Notes: a model not told the origin generated them from the sequence alone. 64,000 nucleotides of DNA from Hydractinia symbiolongicarpus (GCF_029227915.1 NC_079875.1:10103001-10167000), one strand, 5' to 3'; shown: positions 1-11,626, numbered from the stretch's first letter. A program made the numbers and translations.

Positions 1-113
1 GAACGGACGTGTTCATAAGCTATAAGCGGATGTAAAACTTCTCTATCTACAACGGGGAGTGATTAGAATAATAAACTTGAATAAATAAATAGTTAATTTC
101 AAATAAAGATATA

Positions 114-873
114 ATGGCTTCGTCTTTTACACTTGCCAACTTAAGTGACATTGTGGGAAAATCTAAATCACAAATTGATAAATTCACAAAGCCAGATTTG
201 GTTCAATTTTTGATAAAAGTTCAGGATGAAGTGAAAGAAAAGGTTGGGCTGAAAGAAATAAAAGACAGCGTAGATGAAATCAAAAATAATGTTCTTAAAC
301 GAATTCTCGACGACAACAAAAATATGAAAAAAAGAATTAGATTACTTGAAAAGGAAAACGACGAAATTTACGAATCTCAAATTAACCTTGAAATGAAGAT
401 TAACGCCCAGGACCAATACTCCAGAAGAAATAATCTGGAAATCATTGGCATATCAGATGATATCGCTGATCGAAATCTCGAAGCAAAGGTAATAAGCATT
501 CTTCAGGAAATCGGTGTTACCTGTGATTGTAACGAAATTGAGGCTTGTCATCGCCTAACAAAGTCAAAGAGGGAAAGAGACTCGAAATTTCCAAAGCGCA
601 CTATAGTTAGGTTCGTCAACAGGAAAAAGGCTGAAAAAGCGCTCGAAAACCGTAAAAAGTTGAAAGACAGTGTAAATCATCGTAAAGTTGTTATTTCAGA
701 TAATCTTTGCCCAGTTGGGAATGAGCAGTCAATTATATCACGAAGGTAGAATTGCATCATCTTGGTCTTGGAAGGGTAATGTTTTTATTAAACCAAATAT
801 AACAGATGAACCTTTTAAAATTTTTCACGTAAGCGACTTAGATTATTATTATGACGATGTTTCCTTGGAATAA
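114..873 (+). pseudogene. LINE ORF1-like coiled-coil/RNA-binding protein, frameshifted
   Basis: The open frame from 114 to 749 encodes 211 residues. An N-terminal coiled coil (about residues 35-100, rich in K/E/N/I/L) leads into the segment QYSRRNNLEIIGI. That is followed by EACHRL and then by a basic RTIVRFVNRKKAEKAL stretch, as in ORF1 proteins of non-LTR retrotransposons, which bind the element RNA. After about position 720 the family-like continuation (GRIASSWSWKGNVFIKP, then IFHVSDL) is in the next frame (688-873), so a single frameshift splits the gene. No reverse transcriptase ORF2 follows; a short hairpin and a long T run come next. It is a decayed or non-autonomous copy. The coiled-coil/ORF1 assignment is fairly safe; the exact LINE clade is not determined. 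Confidence 0.6.
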
Positions 874-898
874 GGTAAATTTTTAAACGTGTCTTTTT

Positions 899-914
899 CG
901 CGCCAAAAAAAGGC

Positions 915-974
<60 letters not shown>
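899..974 (+). repeat. Short hairpin followed by 59-T homopolymer
   Basis: CGCC-A7-GGCG (901-915) can form a 4-bp stem, and an uninterrupted T run occupies 916-974. It lies 26 bases past the stop of the ORF1-like relic and may be the 3' end of that element. Homopolymer length in an assembly is unreliable. Confidence 0.7.
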
Positions 975-976
<2 letters not shown>

Positions 977-1500
977 CAGTTATATATATACAATTAAAAT
1001 TAATAGAAAATAAATATAAAGAAAAAGAAAATAAATATCATAATTAGTCAGGGTAACAAAATTAAAATATATAATGCTATTGAAGGGAGACCATACCTAA
1101 TAGCATAAAGCTAAGGCAAAGGGTATGGCCACCCTAGGACAATTACAGTAAACGATACGAGACGCACAAAACAACACACACATAAAAGTGGGTCAAATGA
1201 TAAACAACCAATAGCTGGTCACTTAAATAAAATAAATATAATAAAAACTGGAGACTTAGCTAGGTATAAAGAACATGGCTACATATTTATAAATTCCTAG
1301 CTACCTAGCTAGTTGTTGTTGGTGTGGTTGATGCTAGCTAACAAACATGTCTCGCATCAATAATATCATCAAAACTTTAAAAAACATAAACAAACCTTAC
1401 AGAAACCTTTCTATACTTCATTTATATACCATGCCCCTTTTTAAATGCTTTTGTAAAGATTTATTTTGAAGGCAAGAGAAGACAAATGCTTAAAAAGGAC
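975..1500. other. Non-coding A+T-rich stretch
   Basis: I see no coding signal here. It contains short CTAGCTA-type repeats (about 1256-1340) and nothing recognisable as a gene. Confidence 0.5.
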
Positions 1501-1559
1501 AGCCATCTTTTTTGCAAACACAATTTCCGTTACTTTGTGCTAGAACTTCATTTAACAAA

Positions 1560-1975
1560 CCACACAAAACTCGCGGCTTTTCACGACAAAGAAGACATAT
1601 TTTTTTCGGCAACATCAAAGATTTTTTTCGGCGACATCAAAGGAAAATGACGATATCAACTTTGCCTGTTACAGACACACGGAACTGGCTTATTAATATA
1701 TAGATTGACGTTAAGGTGGTGTTATTGAAGTCGCGCCGTAACGTCAGAAAATTTAACATAATAGACATGCATTTTTCGGTTAAAATTTCAGTAAGATCAA
1801 AGGAAAATGAACATATCCACATTGCCTGTTACAGAAACACAGAACTGGCGTAATACCAGTCCATAAGGCCCATGGAAAAATCCACTTAGGAAAAAGGCCA
1901 ATGAAAAATAGGTTGTTTTAGGTGTTTTACTGACGTCAGTAGTGCATATACAAAAAAAAATATTCTTAAAATCTT
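1560..1975 (-). mobile_element. Nested fragments of non-autonomous Helitrons
   Basis: Read on the minus strand, a typical 5' end (A|TC then TATATATTAATAAGCCAG) starts at 1704 and runs to lower coordinates. It interrupts another copy whose body (1706-1852) matches the first part of the Helitron at 49617, including the shared TTTTCTGACGTTACGGCGCG segment. A third piece from about 1853 starts with a 3'-terminal hairpin relic (GTGGATTTTTCCATGGG) and resembles 33279-33596. Boundaries apart from 1704 are approximate. Confidence 0.6.
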
Positions 1976-2066
1976 ACATCAAATGTCAAATCGCATTAAA
2001 TCCTCCACACAAGTCTTACACAAAATAAAAAAGAACAGCTTGCAAGGCGTAAAAAGTTACAACAAC

Positions 2067-2171
2067 GACACTCACAACATCGACACTCACAACACCAATA
2101 CTCACAAAACCGACAGTAAGAACACCGACAGTTACAACACCGAAAGTCACAACACGGATAATAACAATCTC
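2067..2171 (+). repeat. 15-bp coding-phase minisatellite (about 7 units)
   Basis: Seven imperfect 15-bp units (first unit GACACTCACAACATC) run in tandem. They sit inside a 75-codon open frame (1983-2210) and would encode pentapeptides of the form D-[ST]-x-N-[TI]. The frame is kept open because the period is a multiple of three. There is no independent evidence that it is a gene. Confidence 0.75.
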
Positions 2172-2210
2172 AGAAATAACGCATCTCAAATATGTACATC
2201 TTATAAGTGA

Positions 2211-3816
2211 TTATGTTGAAAACCCTCAGTATTTTATTCTGAAATGTCAAAAAGGAGGCCTGCAAGTGTTAGCACAAATCAACAAATGTAAGTTATTTTA
2301 CACATTTTAAATATTGTCATTGCCTTAAAAAAGCCATAAAATTTAAATCTAGAAAAATCAGTCATTTCGGTTGGATACCATCCTGTCCCACAAAAATTTA
2401 CACAAAGTGTAAAAATCAACCAGTTAAGAACACAAAGTTTTTTCTTTTTTAGTATGATGATCCGTACTGGCCTTTACCAACAATTTTGAACCTATATGTC
2501 AAAAAATCAATAAGCAAAAAATAAACTTGAATAAAAAAAGCTCATTATTTTGGAAACATTGTATACGGTTTGTAAACAAAAGTTTAAACAAAATATAAAA
2601 CAGATCGGTTTTGTGAGAAACACATCTAAATCAACAAAAATAAGTTCATTCAGTATGTCGTATATTGCCATTACCCATTAATCTTACGCAAAAAGGTTAT
2701 GAAACACATCAAAATTTATAATAATCAGTCATTTCAGTGCACACAGTCCTTGCGTTTAGATGTATAGGAAATGTATAGGATCGTGTACTTTTGACAAACG
2801 GTTGCTGAGATATATTAGAGTTTGAAGGTTTTTTTATGACGTCATTTACCCGTCCATTCCGAACTTTTTCTTTATGCTGAATATGGCTGCACGCGCTCAG
2901 AATCATTAATAGACAGAAGTCAGGTTTACAAGAGACAGCTCATATGCATATTCCTTAACTTTGATTTTTTTTTAATTCGATAGTGAAAGTAAACTATCTA
3001 AAAAATATAATTATGCATATTTTTATACGGGAGTTCCACATTATGCATAGTGTTTACAAAAAATATGCTCAACTCATTTTGCACATATTTTTCCAAAGGT
3101 GTGAAGGATATAACACCTCTAAAAAGGCTTTTTCCAGAAAAAAGGGATGTTCCAAATGTTTTCATAGAATATAAAATATGTCATTGGAAAGAGAATTTTT
3201 TTTTTTCTGTATGTCACGAATTTTTTGCAAAAAACCTAAAAAAAAAAATTGTTTCCTTTACAGTAACCTTAATATGTGAATATGTTAGGAAAACATAATG
3301 ACTTTTATTTTGTGAATGTTATTATTTCTTCTAGAATTAAGAACTTGAAATATAGACATAGTTTGAAATATCACAAAGGAACTGTTTAACTTTACTTTTA
3401 GTGTAAAACTGTAAATCGTTTTTTAAAAACATTCTGTTGTACTACATCTGTGCTGCCTAATTGAATCAATTTTCAAGAGACAGCGTAACTTAGATTTTCA
3501 CAGCCAGTGTTTTTTTACTAAAGGTTGCAATACCATTATCTGAGCGTAATCCGCAATAAGACATTTTAGAATAAGTCTTATTAATAGAAAAGTATTATTA
3601 AAGACAATTGGAGACAACTGTCGGAGTTGTTTTTAACAACTTTTGTTGCATATATAAGATTTTTTTTAAAAAAGGCATAACTCTCCGTAAGGCATTTTTA
3701 ATCATAATAATCTCATAAACTTAGGTTTTGTTGTTAGTCCAGTGTTTTTAGATGATAACTACTCTCGAAAGTGATTTAAATTCCATATGACATCTATTAT
3801 TCTCTTTAATGTTTCT
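2211..3816. other. Intergenic, 3' flank of gene A
   Basis: No gene is seen. From about 3268 on it matches the 3' flank of gene B (about 14485 onward), so the gene A/B duplication begins here. Confidence 0.6.
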
Positions 3817-4331
3817 CTAATAAGCAGTTTTGTTCAATATGCTTGGTATATTCACATCAACATGTGGCATAGATATCAGTAACTTAACACATTCATGAGA
3901 ACCATTACGCAATGCAACATGTAATGGTGTGTCATTGTCCATGGTTTGTATATTCACATCAATTCCTGTAACTGAAAGCAGTAGCTGGACACATCCCACA
4001 TGACCCTTTCCGCATGCATAAAATAACGGTGTTTTCCTGCGGTGATTAACTGTATTAATACATGTAACATCATGATTAATAAGAACTTTTAGAACATCCT
4101 GATGACCATGAAATGCACTGATGTGAAATGGAGTCCACAAATCATAACGAGAAGCATTTACATCACTGCCAGCGTCAATCAAAGCTTTTACTACTGATGG
4201 TGTGTTGTAATATGCAGCTCTCATCAAGAGGGTTTCCCTGAAAGAATCTCTCATTTGAACGATAAGTGGATCAGTTATGAGAATTTGTTGCAGCATTTCT
4301 ACGTCTCCATTCTTAATAATTTCCTCAACTT
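3817..4331 (-). CDS. Gene A exon 3: ankyrin-repeat C-terminus (truncated)
   Basis: This is the last exon of a RING/B-box/ankyrin protein of 558 aa (exons 269+893+515 nt = 559 codons including stop). On the minus strand the acceptor reads AAATTTAG before AAGTTGAGG, leaving 2 nt of a split codon, the same phase as in B and C. The exon encodes an ankyrin cap (EEIIKNGDVEMLQQIL) and four repeats with TPLHVA/TPFHISA-type cores, as used for protein-protein binding. Compared with gene B it lacks one whole 34-residue repeat. Its last helix is cut off by a TAG right after NKTAY, caused by a 34-bp deletion relative to B at about 3824. The product is probably still folded, since ankyrin repeats are modular. 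Confidence 0.85.
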
Positions 4332-5947
4332 CTAAATTTAAAAATTTCATCAATGGTTAAAAGAAATTGTAGCACAACTGACATTCCAAAGTTGAAATAA
4401 ATAGTATTTTGTGATGATTTTGTCAAAAGGCATACACTGCACACAATGTGTAGCGTAAACTTTTTTTGCGAAGTCAAACTATGGAGCTTTTTTTCTTTGC
4501 ACACATTATAAAAAATCAGTTTAAACCGAGTACTCAAATTAAAAGTTCATGGAGAAAGCCAATTAGTGCGCTCCCTATGCACCTACGTTCTAATTTTGTG
4601 CAACAGCTAATGTTTTCTGTTGGATTCTTTTGGATTTTCTGTTGGATGTGTAAAAGACCACAATCGAAGAACGATGATTGGTAAATTACCTTCCCTAATT
4701 TGCATACCCTTTAAAATCACCATAAAATCTAACCAAAAATACGTGCATAATTTTAGCTTTCTTGAACATGTTAGAGATTAGGTTAGGATTAGGTTTTTGC
4801 CCTAACATACCTCTAAATTGAGGATTATTTTGCTTTGTTTAGTTAGACGCCAAAGTGCTGCTTGAGTACTAGATTTTTTGTCTATAAAGCAAAAGAGTAT
4901 TTTATCGCAATGCAGGTTACAAGGTCCGACAAAGTGGAATTGCTAAATGCCATAGGTCTGGAGATTACAAATTGCGACATTAAGGAATTACAAATTGCAA
5001 AAAGATCACATATTGCGATAGGATGAGAAAATGCGACATGTTAATATTATACGAGCAGATCCAGGATGGTTTTCATCTTTTATCAAATTTTCGAGGTAAG
5101 CGGAACATTACCGCACTTTTCGCAAAAATCCATGTTTGAACTAATAGACATGTTGAATCAGAAAGACACCTGGATTAAAGTGCAGTTAAAAGTCCACTGA
5201 GATTTTCCAATTAACAGTAGTAGAAGTTAGTAGTACTCGTCCCCTAATATCTGCCTTTCTACTTTCGTAAATCTAGGTGACTTCGGAGGAATTTAACTTG
5301 ACGTTACAAATTGTTTTATTTTAACAGTGTCAGAAATTCCACGATTCAAAAACTGTCGAAGTCAACTGATAACACGGCAGACAAACCAAATAAACAAAAA
5401 GTACTTGTAGCATTAGGAATATTAATATGCACCGATATTCTGTTTGAGAATCGTGAAAGCCATGGTAGTGCGGCAATGCACCTTGAAAAAACAAATATTG
5501 GCTAACACCCCTGAGCAGAGACCTGCGGGTGCAGGAGTCGCAGAACAAAACCTTTTTACGGCTAATAAACATGATGAAATTTTTAAGACTAAGTATTAGT
5601 TTACATACAGATGATATTTGCGTCAAAAATTCATCCTAAGGGCAGCTGCAAATTGGCAGAAGTTCATGCAAATAAAGGGTTGTACCCCTTTTTGCCTGTG
5701 GGTTTATCTGGAAATACAAAAGCCATTAAAACATCTGAACGTTGCACTTTTGTTAATACAATGGAAAAGTTGTGCTACTAAATGTTAATTAAATAGGTCA
5801 CGTTATATATATTTCGTACCTGCAAATGTGTAATCACATTTATGTCGTAAGGGTTTATTTTGCTGTACGGCATCACTAAATTAAATCAATAAATCAAATT
5901 TAATTTCTTAATGACACTCTCATTTGCAAAATGTTTGACGTCAATCG

Positions 5948-6443
5948 CCTTTATTATTAGGCAATTTCCGTCTCTTGGTCTGTGACAGAGAAAAGAGAAT
6001 AAATTCATTTTTCTTTGATGTAGCCCAAAACACATATGGCTATTACAAAGGACTTTTAACTTTAAAGCAAGAGATCTTAGAAACGGGCTGGTGACGTCAG
6101 CTATTTTGGTTACGTTGATAATTCACGAACTTAAAGTCAAGGTAATAATATCATATACTAGATTCTCTTTTTTTTACATAGCATCACAGCTTAATCATTA
6201 CAAGTGTAAGTTGGCCTTTTTGTTTATTTTTGTTTTTAATTGTTTTAGCTTCTACTTTTGCAGGTTAATGAATTTTAAACTTAACTTAAGAGTGGGAAAA
6301 ATTTGATGACGATTTTCTAAAGTAAAAATTAGGCAGAGGAATTATAGCAAATATAAATGATTTTATGACATTGGACTCCAAAAATAATTGTCAACCCATT
6401 TGTACATTATTTAAGTGGATTTTTCAACGGTTTTGTCAACGAG
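5948..6443 (+). mobile_element. Helitron in gene A intron 2
   Basis: It begins near TTATTATTAGGCAATTTCCG with the family's CCGTCT...CTGTGACAGAG segment. It ends with AAGTGGATTTTTCAACGG, a decayed 3' hairpin, and CGAG (from CTAG) before T. The orthologous copy is at 16429-16884 in gene B, so insertion predates the duplication. The 5' boundary is approximate. The rest of the intron (4332-7441) holds no recognised gene. Confidence 0.6.
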
Positions 6444-7441
6444 TGATGTGATTATTTAAAAAGTTTTTATTGCGCAAATTTAAATCATTTAACTTGTGTC
6501 TAATTGCCAAACAAGGAACTTTCTAATGATTTTAATATTTGTTGCACTGGAGCTATGTTCGAAAATATTTAAAATATGATGTATTCTATATTTTTCGAAA
6601 TAGATGTAACATAAAGCACAAGGACAATTTCCTTAGTTCAGAAAAAATATTATGATAATTGAGAAAACCTTATACCAAACCTCTGACTTAGCGTGAAGTC
6701 CAAGAGATTTTTGCGTCTTAAAATGTTTCCTAAGAAAATTTGATATTGTTTAGAGTAAAACAATATCAAAATACAAAACATTGATTGAATAAATAAAACA
6801 CTCTTTATGCCACCAGAAGTTACTTTTGTGCACAATATTCCAAAACTGAATAATTAGTCATAACTAAGAAGTTGTAAAAAGTCTCGAGACTATTCTCTCC
6901 TAGAAAGGTTTGATTAAGACTCGTGATGGCAGTGGTGGGTAGTGGTGACTCGTGGTGACTCGTGGTGGCTCGTATGTGGCTCGTCTGACGTTTTACAACT
7001 GACGGCATAACTAAATTAGTAAGTTTGTTTTGTTTTTTTAAAGAAATCTATGCCGGGATATAATTAGTTCAAATATACAAACGTTATAGTTTTGTTTTAT
7101 TACCGGAATTAAATTTGTAGCCTTGCATTTGGAGAAAAAGGAGTTCTTAAACATAAAGGATGAAATTACCACCAAAAATATAACCCTCATCGCGTCCCTG
7201 AGAAAGATCGTAATAATAAGAATATTAAAGGTGAAAAAAATGTAATTGAAGATAAGAAAAACTAAAAGACGAAAAATAAAGTCGATATGATGCAAAACTA
7301 AATAATTCTAATACCTTTTTGTCTTTCTTTCAGCACCAATCTCAGTAGTTGTTTTTTTATTCTCTAGGAAACAATAAATTAAGGTTTAGACGTAAAAAAT
7401 AAACTTTTGTAACGTTTAACAATATTCGAAAAATTGCATAC

Positions 7442-8334
7442 CGTTTAAATTTTCAACTAGCACCATCAATTTACGTTTTAACTCCAACTGATTACATTGT
7501 CTTTCAGTCTTAATGATATGGCTTTCATAAATAGCTTTGGCACTGGAATCGATACAAAGTGTGTTTAGATCGTTAACGTCAATTACGATTTCACCCAATG
7601 GATTATTACACAAATCATCCAGATGAAAATTAAAACCTGGAACAGTTGTTGGAAGAGATGGTAAATCACGAAGTTGTCGTTCCAATTCCACTTTTTCAGC
7701 AACTAGCTCAAAAAGAGTTTTAGAGTTAACTGTATTGATGTATTTTGAAACCATATTTATTTTAATATTATCTGTGTAACCTGATCCTATTGCGTTGTTT
7801 TGAAATTCTTTTACCTTTTCGTCAAATTTTCTGACTATGTTCTTATCTTCGCTATCCAAAAGTTCAAGAAATTGTTCCATTCGTTTTAATTTTCTTTTTT
7901 CCAATTCACGAACCAACTTTTCTCTGTCGCTTTTAATGTTAACCATTGCTTCATTATATCTTTTGGTTAAGCTCTCCATCAAAATTTTTGTGTCTTTAAA
8001 TGCATCTATTAATGAGGCGAATCCAGCCTTTGTTTCCTTTCCAAACTCAACAATGCTTTCCTTTCTGTGATTATTATGTTCACGATGTGCACAATATACA
8101 CAAATAAATGCGCAATTACAATCTATGCAGACTTGTTTTGCAATTGACATATGCTGTTTACACATTGGTTGGAATACTTGCAACTTGTCATTGAAAGTTA
8201 TTGCCGTAAGTGATTTGTGTTGCCACGTATGAAGAATTTCGCATTTATCACAAAATTTCGCACCACAAGTACGACACAACAAATTTTTGTATTTGTTGCA
8301 TCGTTTTGTTTCTTGACATTGCTCATCTAAAGAT
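7442..8334 (-). CDS. Gene A exon 2: B-boxes and coiled coil
   Basis: Acceptor TTCCTTATAG precedes ATCTTTAGATGAG (1 nt completes the split codon from exon 1), and the donor is AAACG|GTATGC. The N-terminal part has an atypical B-box1 (C-x2-C-x4-C-x2-C-x3-H-x3-H in the LCRTCGAK region). A complete B-box2 follows: C-x2-H-x7-C-x2-C-x5-C-x2-C-x4-H-x2-H, from CKQH to HNNH. Then come about 110 charged residues predicted as coiled coil (around MESLTKRYNEAM to RKFDEKVKEF) and a conserved tail with NNPLGEI. In TRIM proteins this module drives dimerisation and positions the RING. The exon is 18 nt shorter than that of gene B but otherwise very close to it. Confidence 0.87.
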
Positions 8335-8430
8335 CTATAAGGAAAAGAAGCGCAGGTAATGTCCAAGTAAAAGTTTCAATGTGGCGCATAAGATATATAA
8401 GAAGAACTTCATATATACATAGACCTCATC

Positions 8431-8547
8431 TGCAGTACGGCAATGGTGTAGACTGTGACCTGCAATCTTATGATTTAAATTTGCCACTGCATACACTACA
8501 CTATAGAAATTATTTATAACAAACACGCCAAATTATAGAACATATAA
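8431..8547. repeat. 117-bp direct repeat, copy 1
   Basis: This segment (starting TGCAGTACGGCAATGG) recurs at 11889-12005 in direct orientation with a single visible difference. Gene B has only one diverged counterpart (about 21535-21625), at the position matching copy 2, so copy 1 is the extra one. Confidence 0.85.
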
Positions 8548-8657
8548 AATTCTAGACTATTAACCAATATTTCTTTGGTGTTGCACTAAGATGTTCGCTT
8601 CCATCACAACACTAAGAACGGATGCCTTCTTGTTCGTACTTCTGACTGAGATGAATT

Positions 8658-8708
8658 CCCCGTTCCCTCTATACGGCTAATTCGCAATGCATTATGGTAG
8701 TTGTATTC
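8658..8708 (+). repeat. Left terminal inverted repeat of the ISL2EU-like element
   Basis: Its 51 bases are the exact reverse complement of 11627-11677. They begin CCCCGTTCCCTCTATACGGC. Confidence 0.92.
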
Positions 8709-8917
8709 TACAGTTTTCCCTCCCAGAAGCGAGAGTTTGTAAATAAATAACAGCATTCTTTTTATTGTGGCGATAATAACAAAAAGCCGTTATTGTTTGT
8801 GATAATTTTCAAATCTCCTCAAGAAAATCATTATCTCCCTTATCCAAAACCCGTGTTATTGATGTAAACATTTAAATATTGTTAGTTAGTGAGGTTTTAG
8901 GAGTGAAAGAAGTCGAA

Positions 8918-10537
8918 ATGGAAGTAATAAATAAGGATACAGATTTAGATATAATTTTAAGCTCTACAGATCTTGGGCCTAGCTTTTCTCAAAGCTCTTG
9001 TGTGGTACCAAGACCTGTTTTTAAAGAATTAACAAATGCCGAGAGGGACGAAGAAGTGGAGGAAAGAACACACGAAGATATAAGTCAATGGTCAACTGAT
9101 CTTGCAGCTATGCCTTCGATCACCCAGGAGAAAATTCACCAATATTTAGTTCTTGGAAATAGCTGTGATAGCAAGCCGAAGGGTGCTACAAAGCATAAAA
9201 TTCTTGGATACCAACTATTCAAGGAGAGCTACGTGAAGAAAGTGAGAGTTAAAAGTAATGTTATGGCTGAAAAATTAACTTTTCTTGTGAAATGTTTTGT
9301 AGCTGCTTCCATGAAAAGAGAAAAATATTCTGTTTATGTCCACCTGTGTCAAAGAAGTGGTGATATTTTGTATGCGAAATGTTTATGTAAAGCTGGAGCA
9401 GGAGGATGCTGTAAGCATGTCGCAGCAGTTCTATTTCAATTGGTTGAATACAAACAGTTGGACTTAAAAATTGTCCCTGATGACAAGACATGCACAGATT
9501 TGTTACAAAAATGGCATGTACCTGGAGAAAGTGCAAATTCTGCACCAATAAAATTTTCTGCAATGGCATTCGAGAAAGCAGACCTTACGAAAGACACAAA
9601 TGAAAGTCGCAAAAGACCGTTGGTCACAGGAAATAGAAAATTTTGTTCTACACCACTGTTTGCACATGAGCCCTCAACCGAAAAAGTCAAAAAATTAGCG
9701 ACAGACTTATTTGAAATAGGGCAAGGAACTTCAATGGCATATTTATTACAAGGAAATGACTATAAACCATCATCATTTTATGACACATCTATAAAAGAAT
9801 TTAATTTTGAACAGACAAACAGTGAAACAGTTGAATTACGTCCGACAGTTAATTTATTTTTGCAGGCTCTTGACTTTGAACCAGAAATAGCAGAGTTATC
9901 AGATGAGCAAAAGTCATTTGTAAACAATTTCATTCATGTCAATGCCGAACAAGTTCGAGACATAGAAAAATCCACATGTACTCAGTATAAATGTGATATG
10001 TGGTACACAGAAAGAAAGAAACGCATAACATCATCCAATTTTGGATCTATTATAAATAGAAGAAAAAATATACATCCAAAAAGCATATTACAAAAATGTC
10101 TAAATAAAAATAAAAACTTTACATCAGAGGCCTGCAAATGGGGCTTAGAAAATGAAGTTAATGCTCTAAACTGGTATCAAACCGAGAAAAATATTGAAGT
10201 CGAAAAATGTGGTTTCGTTATTAATCCAAAATGGCCGTGGTTAGGTGCAAGTCCTGATGGCGCAACAACTTTGAATGGGAATGCTCGATTGATTGAGGTG
10301 AAGTGCCCATATTCAAAAAAGGATTGCTCTATTTCTGACGCATGCAAAGATAAAAATTTTTTTTTACAAATATCGAATGGCAAGCCAAAACTCAAAGAAA
10401 GACATAATTATTTTCACCAATGTCAAGGTGTGATGGCAGTAACACAAGTCAATGAAATTGATTTTATTGTTTATACAAAAGTTGACCGACATGTGGAAAC
10501 AATAGTTTTTCAAAAGGAAAAATGGAACAGAATCTAA
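8918..10537 (+). CDS. SWIM zinc finger and YqaJ-type exonuclease protein of the transposon
   Basis: I start at the ATG at 8918 (539 aa); the frame is open upstream to 8879 but has no ATG there. A SWIM zinc finger (CLCKAGAGGCCKH, the CxC...CxH pattern) lies about residue 154-166. The C-terminal third is a YqaJ/lambda-exonuclease-like nuclease. It shows RKKRITSSNFG, then WGLENEVNA, GASPDG with the metal-binding Asp, LIEVKCP with the Glu-x-Lys pair, and HQCQGVM. All expected catalytic residues are present, so the fold looks intact. Such proteins accompany ISL2EU transposases; their role in transposition is not established to my knowledge. Its 3' end overlaps the antisense tail of the THAP ORF. 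Confidence 0.85.
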   Translation: MEVINKDTDLDIILSSTDLGPSFSQSSCVVPRPVFKELTNAERDEEVEERTHEDISQWSTDLAAMPSITQEKIHQYLVLGNSCDSKPKGATKHKILGYQLFKESYVKKVRVKSNVMAEKLTFLVKCFVAASMKREKYSVYVHLCQRSGDILYAKCLCKAGAGGCCKHVAAVLFQLVEYKQLDLKIVPDDKTCTDLLQKWHVPGESANSAPIKFSAMAFEKADLTKDTNESRKRPLVTGNRKFCSTPLFAHEPSTEKVKKLATDLFEIGQGTSMAYLLQGNDYKPSSFYDTSIKEFNFEQTNSETVELRPTVNLFLQALDFEPEIAELSDEQKSFVNNFIHVNAEQVRDIEKSTCTQYKCDMWYTERKKRITSSNFGSIINRRKNIHPKSILQKCLNKNKNFTSEACKWGLENEVNALNWYQTEKNIEVEKCGFVINPKWPWLGASPDGATTLNGNARLIEVKCPYSKKDCSISDACKDKNFFLQISNGKPKLKERHNYFHQCQGVMAVTQVNEIDFIVYTKVDRHVETIVFQKEKWNRI

Positions 10538-11590
10538 TATGACACGGGTATTTGGGTAACTTTTTTGAAAACATTTCGGCATTCTATTTTGTACTGTTTC
10601 TTTTGAAGCCCATATTGGAAGCATACGGAATTGTGAATGTAAAAAATCTGTCCATGTAATCAATATTCTGCTTATGTGACTTGTCGACATATTAAATCGA
10701 ACAGCCATATCTTCTAACAAAAGTCCACATCGAATTCGAACCAGTATCATAAAGAATTCTTCTTCTGCGCTCAATGATCGTGATCGGCCTCGTTTTGTAG
10801 AGTTTATATTTTTTGTATTTTCAGTGTTAGTATTTGAACCCCAATATATTAGTTTATTTGCAGCTGGTTGTAAATATTCTAAAACTGCTTTGAATAATTT
10901 ATAAGATTCGAATCCGGTATAAAACTTAAAGTGTGCTTCATTGTGTTTAAACCGGTCAATTGAAAATGCTATGTCACTTATAGTGGCTTGTTGTTTTTCA
11001 ATAGTTTGATCAAGTTCCTTTTCATGAATTCTCATACAACTAATTTCGGCTCTCAATTTTTCCAACTCTTGTTTTAACTCTTCCTCCACAGATAATTCTG
11101 CAGCAATGTCATTTGTCGTAGCCCTCACAGGAGAAAATAGTTGCAATTTACAGTTTGTACTGTTGAGAGTTTTTCTTGGTTTGCTAGCTGTTGGTTTGAT
11201 AGTTTTTGGGACTATTGTGGGAACATTGTTCATATATGTCTTCTTTCCACCAGTGAAATGAACAGAGCAAACTCTATGCGATGTAGAAGGTACAAAATCC
11301 TTTCTACTGATCATAAAAAGCCATTTCTTTCGAAGCTCTGAGTCTTTAGGAATGACATAAAAAGATAAGTCTGGATTCTTCTTTGAGTTGTTTTGACAGA
11401 GAGGTACACAGCAAGTTATCCCTCCTCCTTTACTTTTAGCTTGCAATAAAAAGCTTGAACTTGATGAAAAGTTTGAGCCAATGCTTGCAGGAGAGCCCAA
11501 GTTTTGAAAAAAACTGTTGTCTTGATTAGAATTTTGTATATCGCTTTGGTTTTGAGTAGAATTAAGGATGAAGTGTACTTGTTCGGCCAT
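10364..11590 (-). pseudogene. THAP-domain transposase, truncated in its DDE domain
   Basis: I choose the ATG at 11590 (MAEQVHF). The first ATG of the open frame, at 11701, lies outside the element, and the frame from there reads through the inverted repeat. A THAP DNA-binding zinc finger (CCVPLCQNNS ... HRVCSVHF, C2CH) is followed by a coiled coil (EEELKQELEKLRAEI) and then a helix-turn-helix-like region (LLEDMAVRFNMSTSHISRIL). The transposase core starts (MPKCF, YPNTRVILD) but only the first catalytic Asp is present. About position 10540 the reading frame leaves family sequence and runs on antisense to the YqaJ gene to a stop at 10364. The other two acidic residues are missing, so this copy cannot catalyse transposition. 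An internal deletion that joined the two ORF ends is the simplest explanation. Confidence 0.8.
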
Positions 11591-11626
11591 TTTTGTTACT
11601 ACGAATGGTTTGTTTACGTTTTCGCG

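Noticed and set aside
5311-5505. Open frame in gene A intron 2
   Set aside because: The homologous stretch in gene B intron 2 (about 15840-16000) does not keep the frame; it is intron sequence.
7837-8070. Plus-strand 77-aa open frame, also found almost identically at 18251-18484
   Set aside because: Both lie antisense to the coiled-coil part of exon 2 in genes A and B. Their conservation follows from the real exons.
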